A stretch of DNA of 64,000 nt, from assembly GCA_964577115.1 (NCBI GenBank), contig CAZNXJ010000001.1, positions 1 through 64,000 of the forward strand. The letters run 5' to 3'. Made by a program: the position numbers and the translations under genes. The DNA comes from CAZNXJ01 sp964577115. Its GTDB lineage: Bacteria; Planctomycetota; Planctomycetia; Pirellulales; Pirellulaceae. Every line of letters starts with the position of its first letter. Positions within the stretch are counted from its first letter, which is position 1. Below are positions 45,610 through 56,352 of this stretch, one piece after another. A model generated the notes under the pieces. It saw nothing but the letters and a program-made list of their open reading frames with translations. It did not search any database and was not told the DNA's origin.

Positions 45610-48600
45610 TTAGCCGTCACGGTTCGCCGAGGACATCGGCCGAGCCTGCTTGGGCGGGATGCTGTTGAGCCCCGAGATGAGCCGCTCGACATCACTGCGA
45701 TGGGCGCTGGAGAGATTGGTGCGCGCGGCGAGTGGCTTGAGCGCGTCGATGGCCTTCGCCCTCCGCTCATTAAACTCGCGATCCGCAATCGGCTCGTTGC
45801 TCGTCAACAAGATGCGTGTATAGCGAGCAAACAAGAAGCGGGTGACGTAGTCGAGATTCCCGTCGTGCATGCGACCGGAGAAGCCGTCTTCCAAGGCCGC
45901 GACGGCATCCGCCAGCTCGCGCGTTCCCTCGATCAGCCGCCGCCGGAACTCGGGCGTTCCCTGGTGAGCCACGGCCGAGTGGCACAGCATCGGGCCGTGG
46001 GCCGAGCGTGCGACGAACTGAAGCAACTCTTTCTCGGGCCCGTCCGGCAGCGCATCGATGCGTCGGAGGAGCGCTTCGGTACGCTCGAGCATTGCGTTCC
46101 AGTCGTCGGCGGTCCGAGCGGTTCCATCGAGCACCGCGCTTTCAAATTCCAGGTGAGCCCGATAGGCTTCGAGCATCAGCCGATGCCGTTCCAATCCGTC
46201 ATTGGCGTGCGGTCCGAACTTGGTCAGCGTTTCGTTGATCCACGCCAGCGATTCGCTGCGCGGCATCTGCCGGACGTAACCGACCATTCGCAGGAAATCA
46301 GGCGTGCTGACCGGATTGCAATCGCCGGGCGTTGCCGCCGCCTCGACCAGCGGCGCGATGCGCTTCTGGTATTCCGCGAAGTCGACCGCCTTCTGCCCCG
46401 GCTGGACGCAGAGGTCGGCCAGTGACATCTGATAGATGGTCCAGCGAGGGTCATTGGCCGACCGACTCAGCTCGATCGCCTCGCGGAACGCCTCTTCGGG
46501 TGTAGCCAGGTAAGTAGCCACCTCGCTGGCGCGTTCGGCTTCGTTCATACGGCCAAGCACCAGGCCGATGAACCACGTGATCTCGGCTTTCAGCGAGTCC
46601 TCGATATTGGCCTGCGAGCGCGCGCGTTCAAGCTGCTCGCGCGCCGTCCGCAGCAGATCGGTGCGCGCTGCGGCGTCACGATCCGGCAGCCGCATCGCCC
46701 AGCGCATGCGGCACCGGCCGGCGTTCAGCAGCGACTTGACCACGGGGCGATCGTTTTGAGTCGCAATCGCGACCGCGCGATCAAAATTCTCGGCCGCTTG
46801 CCGGTACGTCTCCGTCGATAGGGCCAGGTCCTGCGGGCGATGATAGACCTTCCAGGCCAGGTCCTCCTGAGCATTGCCGAGCGCGTTGAGCGGTTCTTCG
46901 AGCATCCGGAGGCCCAGATCCTGGCTGGCGCGCGTGGCATCGTCGATGGCCGCCTGGAGCAGCTTGGCCTTCTCCTCGCGGACCGACGTGAAGTGAGCCA
47001 GCTCGACGAAGATCGCGCTGCGATACACGAACCACATCGTCCGCTCTTCCGTTTCCAGCGCCGCATCGAAGGCCCGCCGAGCGTTCGTGAAGTTTTCCAA
47101 CGCCTCGGCGCTGGGCAGGCAAGGTACGACGCCGGCCAGGTGATAGGCCTTTCCTTGAAGAGCGAGGGCTTCGCCCAGCGGCTGTCCGTTGAGCTGGAGC
47201 GCCTGGTTGGCCAAGGTGAGTACCTGTTGGACTTTGTCACTGGTCTCGAGCGTTTTGTCTTCGAGCAGCGCGCGGCCTTGCGCGACCTTGTAGGGCGCTT
47301 CGGGATGCCAATAGTTCGCACGCTCGAAGTGTTTGACGCGCTGCTTGATGGTCTCGGTGTCGTCGCGGTAATCGCGCTCGGACAGCCACCCACGCGCACC
47401 ATACAGCGAGGCAAGACTCTTTCGCAGAGCCGTTTCCTGCTCGGTATCCAGCCCCGCAACGAACTCGGCTTCGCGATTTTCGAAGCGGGCAATCCCATTG
47501 AGAACATATTGCAGAGCGAGCGTGTCGAGGTGACGCTCGGCAATTGTCGGTGGTTGGTCGTCGTCCCCGAGGAAGAAGACCGGCAGCAGCGCACCGGCTT
47601 CAAGAACCGCGCGGCGGCCTAATGCAATGCTGCTCGAGTCGTCCGCTCCCGACATCTTCTCGGTTAAGCGGCGAATGAGGATGAGCCGCACCAGGTTGGT
47701 GCGCTGGCGAGCCGCTGCGGCCTGCTGCAATTCGGATTGCTCCACAAAACGCGTCGCAAGCTCGATAGCCCGATCCAGTTCGTTGTCCGGCAGCGGCTCC
47801 CACAGCGGCCGTCCCAGGATCTGGCAGAGCATCAGGTCGGGTGTGCCCCCTGGAGCAATCTGTTCGGCCGTGCTCACCCACGCGGCGACGTGCGGCGGTA
47901 CGTCCATACGCTCTTCAATGTCGAACAGCGCATCGGTCGGGATGTCGCGCAGAGCCGCCTTCACCAGCATGTCGCGCGTGGTTTCGGCGCGGCGATGCCG
48001 AAAGAGCCAGGGATCGGACGCCACAACTTCCCGGAGTGCCGGAGCAGCCTGGCCCAGCAGCAGGTCATCGTGCGAGTTCGCAAGCGCCATGACATACGCG
48101 CCCAGCGCCTTGAGATGACGCGGCGAGGTATCCGGCAATGTTTGAGCGATTTCCTGCGTCGTCCGAGCGATGTCTCGCGCTCGAGCAATCGTGACGGACG
48201 AATCGATCAGCTCGACCTCGGCGGCGACAAGCTGCGTGAGGGGGGACGCCGAGTTGTCGGGGATTTCCGCCGACTTCATATATTGCTGAAACGCTTCGTA
48301 TTCGCTCGCCAGCGGCTCGACAACCACCGCCAAGGCCCGCAGCGCCGCTTGCTGGCCGGCGAGCGTGCGGGAAGTCGAGCCAGAACTGCTGGCTTGCGCC
48401 TGGTTCCAGGCTTCGGCCAAACGGCGCAGCAAGTCGGCATTGTCGAGCGTTGGGAGCTCGGCGGTGAGCCGTTCGATCAGTTCCGCACCAAGCTCGAGGA
48501 GGCGGAAGCTGTCCATTTCCGCTGCGTGTACGACGAGCTGTTCGGCGGCGGAACGCCAGTTACCGGCCGAGTCAATCAATTCCAATCGAATGCGCAGCGC

Positions 48601-50676
48601 TCGGATATCGCGGGCCACCTGAGCCGATGATTCCGTTCCTTCGGCCGTCAAACTCTCGATGGCCGCACGAGCGTCAGCGATGCGGTCCTCGTCGAGCGCC
48701 GCGTCGGCCTCGGCCAATCGTACTCCATTACGGAAATCACTCCCCAGCGCCTCTTCCCAATCGCGCTGGAGATTCGCGTCCATCTGCCCCTCCGCGATCC
48801 GGTCGACGATCTCAGAGAACAGCCGATCGCTAATCGACCGCCACCGCTCGGCCTCCCACGGCGCCGGCTCGGCGCCCGGGTTTGCGTCGCGCATCTCGCC
48901 CATTAATTGATGAGCCTGCCGGCTCGCCGCACGCAGCGCGTTGTCGTTGAGCAGCGGGGCAGTCGGGGGTTGGGATTCGACGAGCGCCGCGGCGAGCAGC
49001 GTGTAATAAGCGAAGCGTGATTCGCGCGAATCGTCCGGCAATTGATCGGGATCGAGCGCTTCGAGACGCTCGCGGATCTCGCTCCAATTCGGTTGGGCAC
49101 TTCGCGCTTGGATGCGTAGCGAGAGCAAACTCCGGCGAGCTCGGAGGTCGTCCCAAGCCGACACGGCTCCAGCAGCTCTCAGCTGCTCGTTGACTCGCGT
49201 ACTGATCGCTCCGGCGCTCGCGATTTCCTGCGAGCTGCGCGACGCGTCCAGTATGCGTTCGGCGTCGGCCAGCTCGCGTTCGAGTACATCGCGTCCCAGC
49301 TTTTCAGCCGAGGCCTCTTCCGGCCAGACTGTCAGCAGGGAGGCAATGTTACGGAACGGCTCGTTCCGATCCTGCAGTTTCTCAAGCTCCTCGAATTGCC
49401 GTTCGATGTCAGCGAGCCACTCGGCGCGGATCCGCTGCCGCAGTTCATCTTGCGTCTTTTGCGATTGGATGACGTCGGTCGCTGACACCGCATTGTCAAA
49501 CGAGCGCCGTTCCAACAAGTTCTCGACGGTCGCGATGTGCGCTTTGTCGTGATTGCGAAAGAGCAGAAGGAAGGCGATCAGCGCGACGGCGGCGATAAGG
49601 CCGAGAAGGACAGCGAGATCCCACGCTCGCCGGCGCCGCGTGCGAACCGCCACGCGGGTCGGCGGCAAGACGGCCTCTTGCAAGGCCGCCACCATGTGGC
49701 CGACGCTCGGGTACCGGTCCTCCGGTTTCAGCGCCGTGGCCTTGCGAATCACCTTCTGCTCGGCGGGCGGCAGCCACGAGAGATCGAGTTCGCCCGTGAG
49801 TTTCGCACGATAGACGTGCGCTCGCGTATCGCTTTCGAACGGGAGCCGGCCGGTTCGCAATTCGGCATAGGTAACGCCGAGCGAATATTGATCGAAGCGA
49901 TTACTGAATTCGAAGTTGAACGCTTCAGGCGGCGCGTAGTACTCGCTGAACCCCCCCGTCGTGGTTTGGCGGAGCGAATCCGCGACGCGTTTAACAACAC
50001 TGAAGTCGCAGACCTGAGCTTCGCCGCTCACCAGCAAGATGTTTTGCGGCTTAATGTCGCAGTGCTGAACCTTCATTTCCAGGTTTAGATAGTTCAGGGC
50101 CTTGGCGGCCGACTGCATGTAGTGCAGCAATTCCTCCGGGGGAATGCCGCCCGGTTCGTTCGGCGCCTTGCCCTCGCGACATTCGCGCAGCCGATCCGCC
50201 AGAGTCTTGTCACCCAGCCCCATCGCAATGATCAGTTGGGCAGGGCGGCGGCGCGTCGACGTATCGCCCATCGGAGCGAACGCGGTGCGCGTCCCATCGA
50301 TGTCTGTGTCGATGGGCGCGATCTGCATCGTCTCCTTCATTGCGTTGGGCGCGACGGGACGCGGCACCGGGCGGGGCGGAGTCATCTGGCGCAGGTCGTC
50401 CTCCGCCAGAACTTCGCCGTTCTCGTCTTTTACCCAGAAGGCAAAGATTTTCGTTAAGTTGGGATGGTTAAATCGCTTCGCGTCGCGCAGCGATTCGAAC
50501 TCGCGCCGCGCGCCCTCCTGGTCGAGCCCCGTGACGATCTTCACGGCCACTTCGGTGTCCCCGGGCGACGTGGCTTTCCACACCTGGCCGAACGATCCTT
50601 TACCGAGAGGTTCGACGAGCGTGTAACCGGGAACGGGCTGGTCGCCGGCTTTATACATAGTAGTGACAGATGGCAT
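45610..50676 (-). CDS. Receptor-like Ser/Thr protein kinase with very large C-terminal region
   Basis: Counting from the first possible Met (50712), the kinase domain spans about residues 30-345: glycine loop GKGSFGQVW, Lys58 in VAVKIV, catalytic loop HCDIKPQNILL (Asp219, with Cys in place of Arg), CDFSVVKRV with DFS instead of DFG, and the PPE/APE element YYAPPEAFN. A 60-residue Pro/Thr-rich insertion separates the small-lobe strands (about 95-157). One membrane helix follows at about 366-386 (LAVLLGLIAAVALIAFLLLF). The remaining 1300 residues are helical with repeat-like features (TPR-like), predicted outside the membrane. Starts at ATG 50712, 50676 or 50658 are all possible. The gene is upstream of the TonB receptor and caspase/vWA genes, same strand. 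Confidence 0.88.
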   Translation of the reverse strand: MPSVTTMYKAGDQPVPGYTLVEPLGKGSFGQVWKATSPGDTEVAVKIVTGLDQEGARREFESLRDAKRFNHPNLTKIFAFWVKDENGEVLAEDDLRQMTPPRPVPRPVAPNAMKETMQIAPIDTDIDGTRTAFAPMGDTSTRRRPAQLIIAMGLGDKTLADRLRECREGKAPNEPGGIPPEELLHYMQSAAKALNYLNLEMKVQHCDIKPQNILLVSGEAQVCDFSVVKRVADSLRQTTTGGFSEYYAPPEAFNFEFSNRFDQYSLGVTYAELRTGRLPFESDTRAHVYRAKLTGELDLSWLPPAEQKVIRKATALKPEDRYPSVGHMVAALQEAVLPPTRVAVRTRRRRAWDLAVLLGLIAAVALIAFLLLFRNHDKAHIATVENLLERRSFDNAVSATDVIQSQKTQDELRQRIRAEWLADIERQFEELEKLQDRNEPFRNIASLLTVWPEEASAEKLGRDVLERELADAERILDASRSSQEIASAGAISTRVNEQLRAAGAVSAWDDLRARRSLLSLRIQARSAQPNWSEIRERLEALDPDQLPDDSRESRFAYYTLLAAALVESQPPTAPLLNDNALRAASRQAHQLMGEMRDANPGAEPAPWEAERWRSISDRLFSEIVDRIAEGQMDANLQRDWEEALGSDFRNGVRLAEADAALDEDRIADARAAIESLTAEGTESSAQVARDIRALRIRLELIDSAGNWRSAAEQLVVHAAEMDSFRLLELGAELIERLTAELPTLDNADLLRRLAEAWNQAQASSSGSTSRTLAGQQAALRALAVVVEPLASEYEAFQQYMKSAEIPDNSASPLTQLVAAEVELIDSSVTIARARDIARTTQEIAQTLPDTSPRHLKALGAYVMALANSHDDLLLGQAAPALREVVASDPWLFRHRRAETTRDMLVKAALRDIPTDALFDIEERMDVPPHVAAWVSTAEQIAPGGTPDLMLCQILGRPLWEPLPDNELDRAIELATRFVEQSELQQAAAARQRTNLVRLILIRRLTEKMSGADDSSSIALGRRAVLEAGALLPVFFLGDDDQPPTIAERHLDTLALQYVLNGIARFENREAEFVAGLDTEQETALRKSLASLYGARGWLSERDYRDDTETIKQRVKHFERANYWHPEAPYKVAQGRALLEDKTLETSDKVQQVLTLANQALQLNGQPLGEALALQGKAYHLAGVVPCLPSAEALENFTNARRAFDAALETEERTMWFVYRSAIFVELAHFTSVREEKAKLLQAAIDDATRASQDLGLRMLEEPLNALGNAQEDLAWKVYHRPQDLALSTETYRQAAENFDRAVAIATQNDRPVVKSLLNAGRCRMRWAMRLPDRDAAARTDLLRTAREQLERARSQANIEDSLKAEITWFIGLVLGRMNEAERASEVATYLATPEEAFREAIELSRSANDPRWTIYQMSLADLCVQPGQKAVDFAEYQKRIAPLVEAAATPGDCNPVSTPDFLRMVGYVRQMPRSESLAWINETLTKFGPHANDGLERHRLMLEAYRAHLEFESAVLDGTARTADDWNAMLERTEALLRRIDALPDGPEKELLQFVARSAHGPMLCHSAVAHQGTPEFRRRLIEGTRELADAVAALEDGFSGRMHDGNLDYVTRFLFARYTRILLTSNEPIADREFNERRAKAIDALKPLAARTNLSSAHRSDVERLISGLNSIPPKQARPMSSANRDG

Positions 50677-51417
50677 CGAGCATCTCGGGACAATCACCCC
50701 GACACGGTCCATGTGGAAGCGAGTTTGCGACTCGGCTCCATCCTAGCACTTAGGCCGATACTGCTCCACCAAAATTGACGAACACCAAGCGAACTCCGCT
50801 CGCCCTCGCACCGCTCGGCCGATCGATCCAGCCACCGTGGCAAACACCCCCAACGCCTCTCGCCAACCGGCCGGTTGCAACGAGGCAGCCGCTGCGTTCC
50901 GTCGCCGATCCGGCTGTCGCCGACGCAGCTGCTTCCCCGGCCTCGTAAGGTGCGAATCCGTGACCCTTCCGATGCTGTTTCGTGCCAACGCGAACCGGTT
51001 TGCTGTCTGCGGGTGACCTAGGTATCACCGCTTGGCGTGGGCGGTAGAGGGGGGAACTGCGACGTAGATGCTCCGGTTTTTCGGTAGCGCGAATTCTTCC
51101 CTTCTTCACCGCGACCTGAGTATGAATGGCCCCGCGGGCTCGCTCGTCGAGCGTCCCCAGGCTTTTCCAATCGCGACAGCTGGTACGAATTGTGCCGACC
51201 CTCACGCTAGTCGGAGTGGTTTTTGCGTGCCCGACCCCCGCACACCACCTTGTTTGCCTAGTTGGCTCAATTACCATGAGCGAAATAACTCTCCTATTTT
51301 CTGCGGTTTGCCGCCTTTAGGGCTGAAAGAGCTTCAGTTCGGGGCTTCGGGATCACGTCGCGCGGGCTGGGAGCCGCTGCGTTTACCTTCGGACTACTTG
51401 ATTCTCAGGGGCCGATT
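50677..51417. other. Large divergent intergenic region
   Basis: About 700 bp separate the leftward kinase from the rightward surface-protein gene, so both promoters should be here. AAATAACTCTCC and TATTTT near 51284-51301 are AT-rich for this genome and may belong to a promoter. AGGGG lies 8 bases before the ATG at 51418 and can serve as its ribosome-binding site. ORFs in this stretch lack protein-like composition. No tRNA or repeat found. Confidence 0.4.
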
Positions 51418-54400
51418 ATGTCACAGCGCCTTCTGCCGGCATCGCACACGTTGTTGCATCGTCTTGGACAAACTCGGCGTCGTCGAGCGGCCCGCGCGGC
51501 GCAGCGGCGACTCGTCCTGGAATCACTCGAAAACCGAAACTTGCTGGCCGCGGATTTCTTCGTAAATGACAATTGGCACTTTGTCGAGGACGTCGACCTC
51601 AGCGGCTCGCTGACCGCTGGCGATCGCGTGAGTAACGCAAATGATGCGGTCGGAGACGCGGTGATTGCGGAGTACGGAGTTGACGCGTACGGCATTGTCA
51701 CCACGGGCGCTTTCACCGGATCCATTGCCGGCTTCGAAACGATCCAGGACGCGATCGACGCCGCCGCTGCCGGCGAGGAAGTCATCGTTCTCGAAGGCAC
51801 TTACGCCGAGAATCTAACGATCGCCACGGACGACTTGACGCTCACCGGCCATACGGGCGTGGCCACGGATGTCGTCATTGCGCCGCCGGCCGCCGGCAAC
51901 GGCATCGACATCACGGGCAACAACGCGCTCATCCGACACCTGCAAGTCACGGCCGCCACGCAGCATGGCATCTTCGCATCCGCCGTCGACACGGTCACGC
52001 TCGACAACGTTCAGTCCGACAGCCATACCCAGGACGGTTTTCACGCCGAGAACATTACCGGTACGGTGACGGTCACCGGCGGCGTGTTTTTGGACAACGG
52101 TGGTGACGGGGTGTTTATCGATGGCGCCGACACCGTCACGTTGACGGACACGACGGCCAGCAACAACGGCGATGATGGCGTTGAGCTCGCCGAGATCGCG
52201 ACGGCCGCAACGCTCGAAGCGGTCGCAACAAGCGACAACGTGAGCTTGGGGTTCCATGTCCACAACGCCGCCGTGCAGGCGACGTTGACGTTGTCGGACC
52301 TGGTGCACGTGAACAATACCGGCGGAGTCGGCGGCACGATCACGAACTTTCAAACCGTGAACTTCACCACGACGACGCCTCCTGGGGACACGGTCGACGA
52401 GGTCGAGCTGACTTCGACCCAATGGGAGCACACGCGCGCGGGAACGCTGCAGCAGCCCGTCGAGTATCAAGGTGTTGAGCAACTAAACATCTTCACGGAA
52501 GACGGCGACGACGTCGTTTCGATTACCAGCACACTCGCCGGCGTCACTTACGAAGTCCATGGCGGCGATGGAGCCGACGCGATCACGTTCAACTCGACCA
52601 ATGCGAGCACGGTACGGCTGTTCGGCGACGCCGGCATCGACACGATCGAAGTCCAAGACACCGGAACGGGCGCGGGAACCCTGACGCAGGTTAGCGGGGG
52701 CGAAGGCGACGATCTGATCACCATCGTTACCACGGGCGACAACAGCACCACCAACGTGTCTGGCGACGCCGACGACGACACGATCAACATTCAGAGCACG
52801 GGAACGGGAAGCCAAACGACAGTTACGGGCGGCGACGGCAGCGACACGATCAACATCGGCGATGCCGGCAATTCGCTCGACCTCATCAATGGCACGATCG
52901 ATGTCCAAGGCGAGGGGGCTCTGGGCGACGAGGATGTGCTGAACATCAACGATCAGGGCGACAACGACAACAACAACTACGATATTACCGCCACCGAAAT
53001 TCAGCGAACCGGCGCCGCGCTGATCACCTACGCCACGCTCGAAACCATTAACGTCCGCGCGGGCAGCGGTGACAACGTCTTTAACGTCGCGAGCACGGCC
53101 GCGGACACCACGTTGAACTTGTTTGCCGGCGATGGCAGCGACACGATCAACGTCGGTGATGCCGGCAACTCACTTGATCTCATCAATGGGCCGATCGTCG
53201 TCCACGGTGAAGGTGCCGCCGCCGACGAGGATGTCCTGAACATCAACGATCAGGGCGATAACGATAACAACACGTACGACGTCAGCGCTACGGAGATTCA
53301 GCGAACTGGGGCGGCGCTGATCACCTACGACACGGTCGAGACGATTACTATCCATGCGGGCGATGGCGACAATACCTTTAACGTCGCGAGTACGGCCACC
53401 AATACGACGCTGAATCTGTTTGCTGGCAATGGGAGCGACACGGTCAACATCGGCGACGCCGGCAACTCGCTCGACCTGATCAACGGAGAAATCTTCGTGC
53501 ACGGCGAAGGCGCCGCCGGCGACGAAGACGAGCTGAACATCAACGACCAGGGGGACAATGACGACAACGACTATACGCTCGACGCAACCACCATCCAGCG
53601 CACCGGCGCGGCACTGATCACCTACGATACGGTCGAGACGGTTAACGTCCGAGCCGGCGGCGGTGCCAATGAATTCGATGTCGTCACCACCGCCGCCAAC
53701 ATCCATGTAAATCTATTCGCGGGCGGCGCCGGGGACACGATCACAATCCAGACCACGGGAGCCGGGAGCACAACGACGGCGCATGGCGAGGCCGGCGTCG
53801 ATACGATCACCGTTCAGAACACCGGTGCCAATAGCATCACGCAAGTGTTCGGCGATGCCGGCGGCGACACGATTTTGATTGAGAACACGGGAGCCGGTGC
53901 AGTTACCGAGGCCAGCGGCGGCGACGGCGATGATCAGATCTCGCTCATCACCTCCGGCAATGCCAGTACTACACGGTTATTCGGTGATGCCGGTGAGGAC
54001 ACGCTCAGCGTCCTCGGCACCGGAAACGGTAGCCAGACCGAAGTGGAAGGGGGTGCTAACGACGACACGATCAATATCGGCGATGCCACCAACTCGCTCG
54101 ACACGATCCTGGGCCCCATCACGGTTAGCGGCGACGCCGGGACCGATGTGCTGAACATCAACGATCAGGGCGACAACGACAACAACGACTATGCAATCGA
54201 TGCGACAACGATTGCTCGAACCGGCGCCGCACTGATCACCTACGGCACGGTCGAAACAATCAATATCCGATCGGGTGACGGCCTCAACGAGTTTGCCGTC
54301 AGCGCCACCGCCGCCAACACCAATTTAAACTTATTCGCGGGCGGCCAAGACGACACGTTCAACATCGGCAATGCAGGGAACTCGCTCGACCAGATCCTCG

Positions 54401-56304
54401 GCGCGATCAACATCGACGGCGGAGCCGGCAGCGATGTGCTGAACGTCAACGACCAAGGCGACGTCAACGACAACGACTATACGCTCGACGCAACGACCAT
54501 CCAGCGCACCGGTGCCGGGCTGATCACCTACAACGCGGTCGAGACGGTTAACGTTCATGCGGGATCGGGAGCCAACGAATTCGCCGTGGTGACCACGGCC
54601 GCCGGAATCAACATGAATCTGTTTGCCGGCGATGGCAACGATTCCTTCACCGTCACGACCACCGGTACGCTGAGCAACACCCAGCTGTTCGGTGAAGGCG
54701 GCGATGACGCCATGGATATCACCAACACCGGAGCGACCAGCCAGACGCTCGCCGACGGTGGTATTGGCAATGATGCGATCACGCTGGGCAGCAGCGGCAT
54801 CAACAGCACCACGGAATTGAACGGTCGGGCCGGCAACGACCAGATCGCGGTACATGGCACCGGCAGCGGCAGCACGACGCTCGTTCGCGGGAATGGGAAC
54901 AACGATGTCATCACCATCGGTCGCACGGGCTCGCCGGGCGATCCCGGATTGAACCAGATTGCTCTGGACAGCATCGTTGCGGTGGACGGTGGCATTAACG
55001 ATCCCGTGGTGCGCAACGTCAGCAATCCCCGGGCTGTATTACCGTTTCCCTACACGAACGCTTCCGAATTGCAACCTCCCACAACGTCGATGGGGTTGGT
55101 CGGCGACACCCTCGTGATCAACGACATCGGCGGCGGGCTTTATCAGCTCGATGGCGATGATGTGCGGCGCATTGGCGGCCCGCAGATCGATTACCTCAAC
55201 GTCGAGACGCTGATCGTCGCCCCGACGACCGGCGACAACCACTTGACCGTCAACATGCAGAACGGCCCGCTGCCGACACTCGTCAAATTCCTCGGCGGCG
55301 ACGGCACCGACCACATGGTGATCCAGGGAAGCAACGCGGCGGACAATATCACCGTTAACCAAGGTGACAATCTCGGTGCCGGCACCAACGATATCGGACC
55401 GTTCTCCGTGAGCGGCGTTGAATGCCTCCATCTCATCGGTGGTAACGGAGCGGACAATATCATCAACAACGCCAAGATCCCGTCGCTCATCGAAGGCAAT
55501 AACGGCCGCGATATCCTCGTCGGTAGCAGCGAGACGGACATCATATTTGGTGGAGCCGGCGTCGATGCCTTGCTCGGCCGAGGCGGCGACGACTTCCTCT
55601 TCGCCGATATCGAGCTTGTGTTTATGGGCAGCCAACCGGTTGGCGTTCTGACCAGCAACGATCCGATGGGGCTCGGCGACCTGATCAACGGCGGCCCTGG
55701 CGTGAATAGCGCCGCCCAATTAGGTGCGGCCGATATTATTCGCTCGATCACCGGCACGCTGCTCGACGGCGGCGGACAGAAAGATGTTTTCACCTGGCTC
55801 CGCGTTCAGGCGCTGCCCCTGAATCCCACCAATCTTCAGATTTTGATCGACCGGGCGTTTGACGCGGTGGATTGTGACTTTGGTCCGACCACGATTGCCG
55901 AACCGGAAGCGGCCAGCGTGCCGCTGAACCTGCTGCACAACCCGCTTCAGAACACGGACGTAGACGGTGACGGTATCACGACCACCAACGATGTGCGGAC
56001 GTTGATCAGCCACCTGGTGACGGGCGGGGCCGCGAGCGAAGCGCCCGGATCCCGTTATGCCTGGTTCCCGGACACGTCGAATGATGGCCGAGTCAACACG
56101 CGCGACATTCTGACGGTGCTCTCCGCCGTACTGCGAGGCGAGAATCGAACACCGTACGATGACGATGCCGAAACGGCCGGTAATACGGCCATCGATGCCG
56201 TGTTCTCCGACCTGGGCGATGACGACGAAGACGATGTACTCGAACCGCTCGTCGATGACGACGCTGCGTTGTTCGAGCTGCTGGCGCGGCGGCGTTCCAG
56301 CTAG
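51418..56304 (+). CDS. Giant secreted repeat protein with LEPR-XLL-like motif and dockerin
   Basis: This 1628-aa protein begins with a basic stretch and LESLENRNLLA (residues 34-44), a form of the planctomycete LEPR-XLL N-terminal motif found on exported proteins. Residues about 100-300 resemble a parallel beta-helix (TIQDAIDAAAAGEEVIV and GTYAENLTI). The middle consists of beta-repeats rich in Asp/Asn/Gly/Thr, five of them built around N(I/V)GDAGNSLD. Near residues 1340-1400 are RTX-like calcium-binding nonapeptides (GGNGADNII, GGAGVDALLG, GRGGDDFLFA). A dockerin-like domain with two EF-type loops (VDGDGITTTNDV and TSNDGRVNTRDIL) lies at about 1512-1575. The tail is strongly acidic. Likely surface-attached and calcium-stabilised; a terminator follows. 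Confidence 0.88.
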   Translation: MSQRLLPASHTLLHRLGQTRRRRAARAAQRRLVLESLENRNLLAADFFVNDNWHFVEDVDLSGSLTAGDRVSNANDAVGDAVIAEYGVDAYGIVTTGAFTGSIAGFETIQDAIDAAAAGEEVIVLEGTYAENLTIATDDLTLTGHTGVATDVVIAPPAAGNGIDITGNNALIRHLQVTAATQHGIFASAVDTVTLDNVQSDSHTQDGFHAENITGTVTVTGGVFLDNGGDGVFIDGADTVTLTDTTASNNGDDGVELAEIATAATLEAVATSDNVSLGFHVHNAAVQATLTLSDLVHVNNTGGVGGTITNFQTVNFTTTTPPGDTVDEVELTSTQWEHTRAGTLQQPVEYQGVEQLNIFTEDGDDVVSITSTLAGVTYEVHGGDGADAITFNSTNASTVRLFGDAGIDTIEVQDTGTGAGTLTQVSGGEGDDLITIVTTGDNSTTNVSGDADDDTINIQSTGTGSQTTVTGGDGSDTINIGDAGNSLDLINGTIDVQGEGALGDEDVLNINDQGDNDNNNYDITATEIQRTGAALITYATLETINVRAGSGDNVFNVASTAADTTLNLFAGDGSDTINVGDAGNSLDLINGPIVVHGEGAAADEDVLNINDQGDNDNNTYDVSATEIQRTGAALITYDTVETITIHAGDGDNTFNVASTATNTTLNLFAGNGSDTVNIGDAGNSLDLINGEIFVHGEGAAGDEDELNINDQGDNDDNDYTLDATTIQRTGAALITYDTVETVNVRAGGGANEFDVVTTAANIHVNLFAGGAGDTITIQTTGAGSTTTAHGEAGVDTITVQNTGANSITQVFGDAGGDTILIENTGAGAVTEASGGDGDDQISLITSGNASTTRLFGDAGEDTLSVLGTGNGSQTEVEGGANDDTINIGDATNSLDTILGPITVSGDAGTDVLNINDQGDNDNNDYAIDATTIARTGAALITYGTVETINIRSGDGLNEFAVSATAANTNLNLFAGGQDDTFNIGNAGNSLDQILGAINIDGGAGSDVLNVNDQGDVNDNDYTLDATTIQRTGAGLITYNAVETVNVHAGSGANEFAVVTTAAGINMNLFAGDGNDSFTVTTTGTLSNTQLFGEGGDDAMDITNTGATSQTLADGGIGNDAITLGSSGINSTTELNGRAGNDQIAVHGTGSGSTTLVRGNGNNDVITIGRTGSPGDPGLNQIALDSIVAVDGGINDPVVRNVSNPRAVLPFPYTNASELQPPTTSMGLVGDTLVINDIGGGLYQLDGDDVRRIGGPQIDYLNVETLIVAPTTGDNHLTVNMQNGPLPTLVKFLGGDGTDHMVIQGSNAADNITVNQGDNLGAGTNDIGPFSVSGVECLHLIGGNGADNIINNAKIPSLIEGNNGRDILVGSSETDIIFGGAGVDALLGRGGDDFLFADIELVFMGSQPVGVLTSNDPMGLGDLINGGPGVNSAAQLGAADIIRSITGTLLDGGGQKDVFTWLRVQALPLNPTNLQILIDRAFDAVDCDFGPTTIAEPEAASVPLNLLHNPLQNTDVDGDGITTTNDVRTLISHLVTGGAASEAPGSRYAWFPDTSNDGRVNTRDILTVLSAVLRGENRTPYDDDAETAGNTAIDAVFSDLGDDDEDDVLEPLVDDDAALFELLARRRSS
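52852..54650 (+). repeat. Tandem 96-99 codon repeats in the surface protein
   Basis: Units beginning with codons for N(I/V)G(D/N)A(G/T)NSLD start at 52852, 53149, 53446, 54073 and 54361. Spacing is 297 bp between the first three and 288 bp between the last two. Each unit continues with VLNINDQGDNDNN, then an (E/T)IQRTGAALITY-like strand, then NVxAGxGxNxF. A different set of shorter GD-rich repeats interrupts units three and four. Confidence 0.85.
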
Positions 56305-56352
56305 GCCGGAACGGCGTTCCTAGCAGCGAACATGAACTTGGTACTGCCCCTG

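Noticed and set aside
50500..50530. tRNA-like GATTCGAACTCG pattern
   Set aside because: It lies within the kinase coding sequence (REFESLRD) and no acceptor or anticodon arms could be formed around it.
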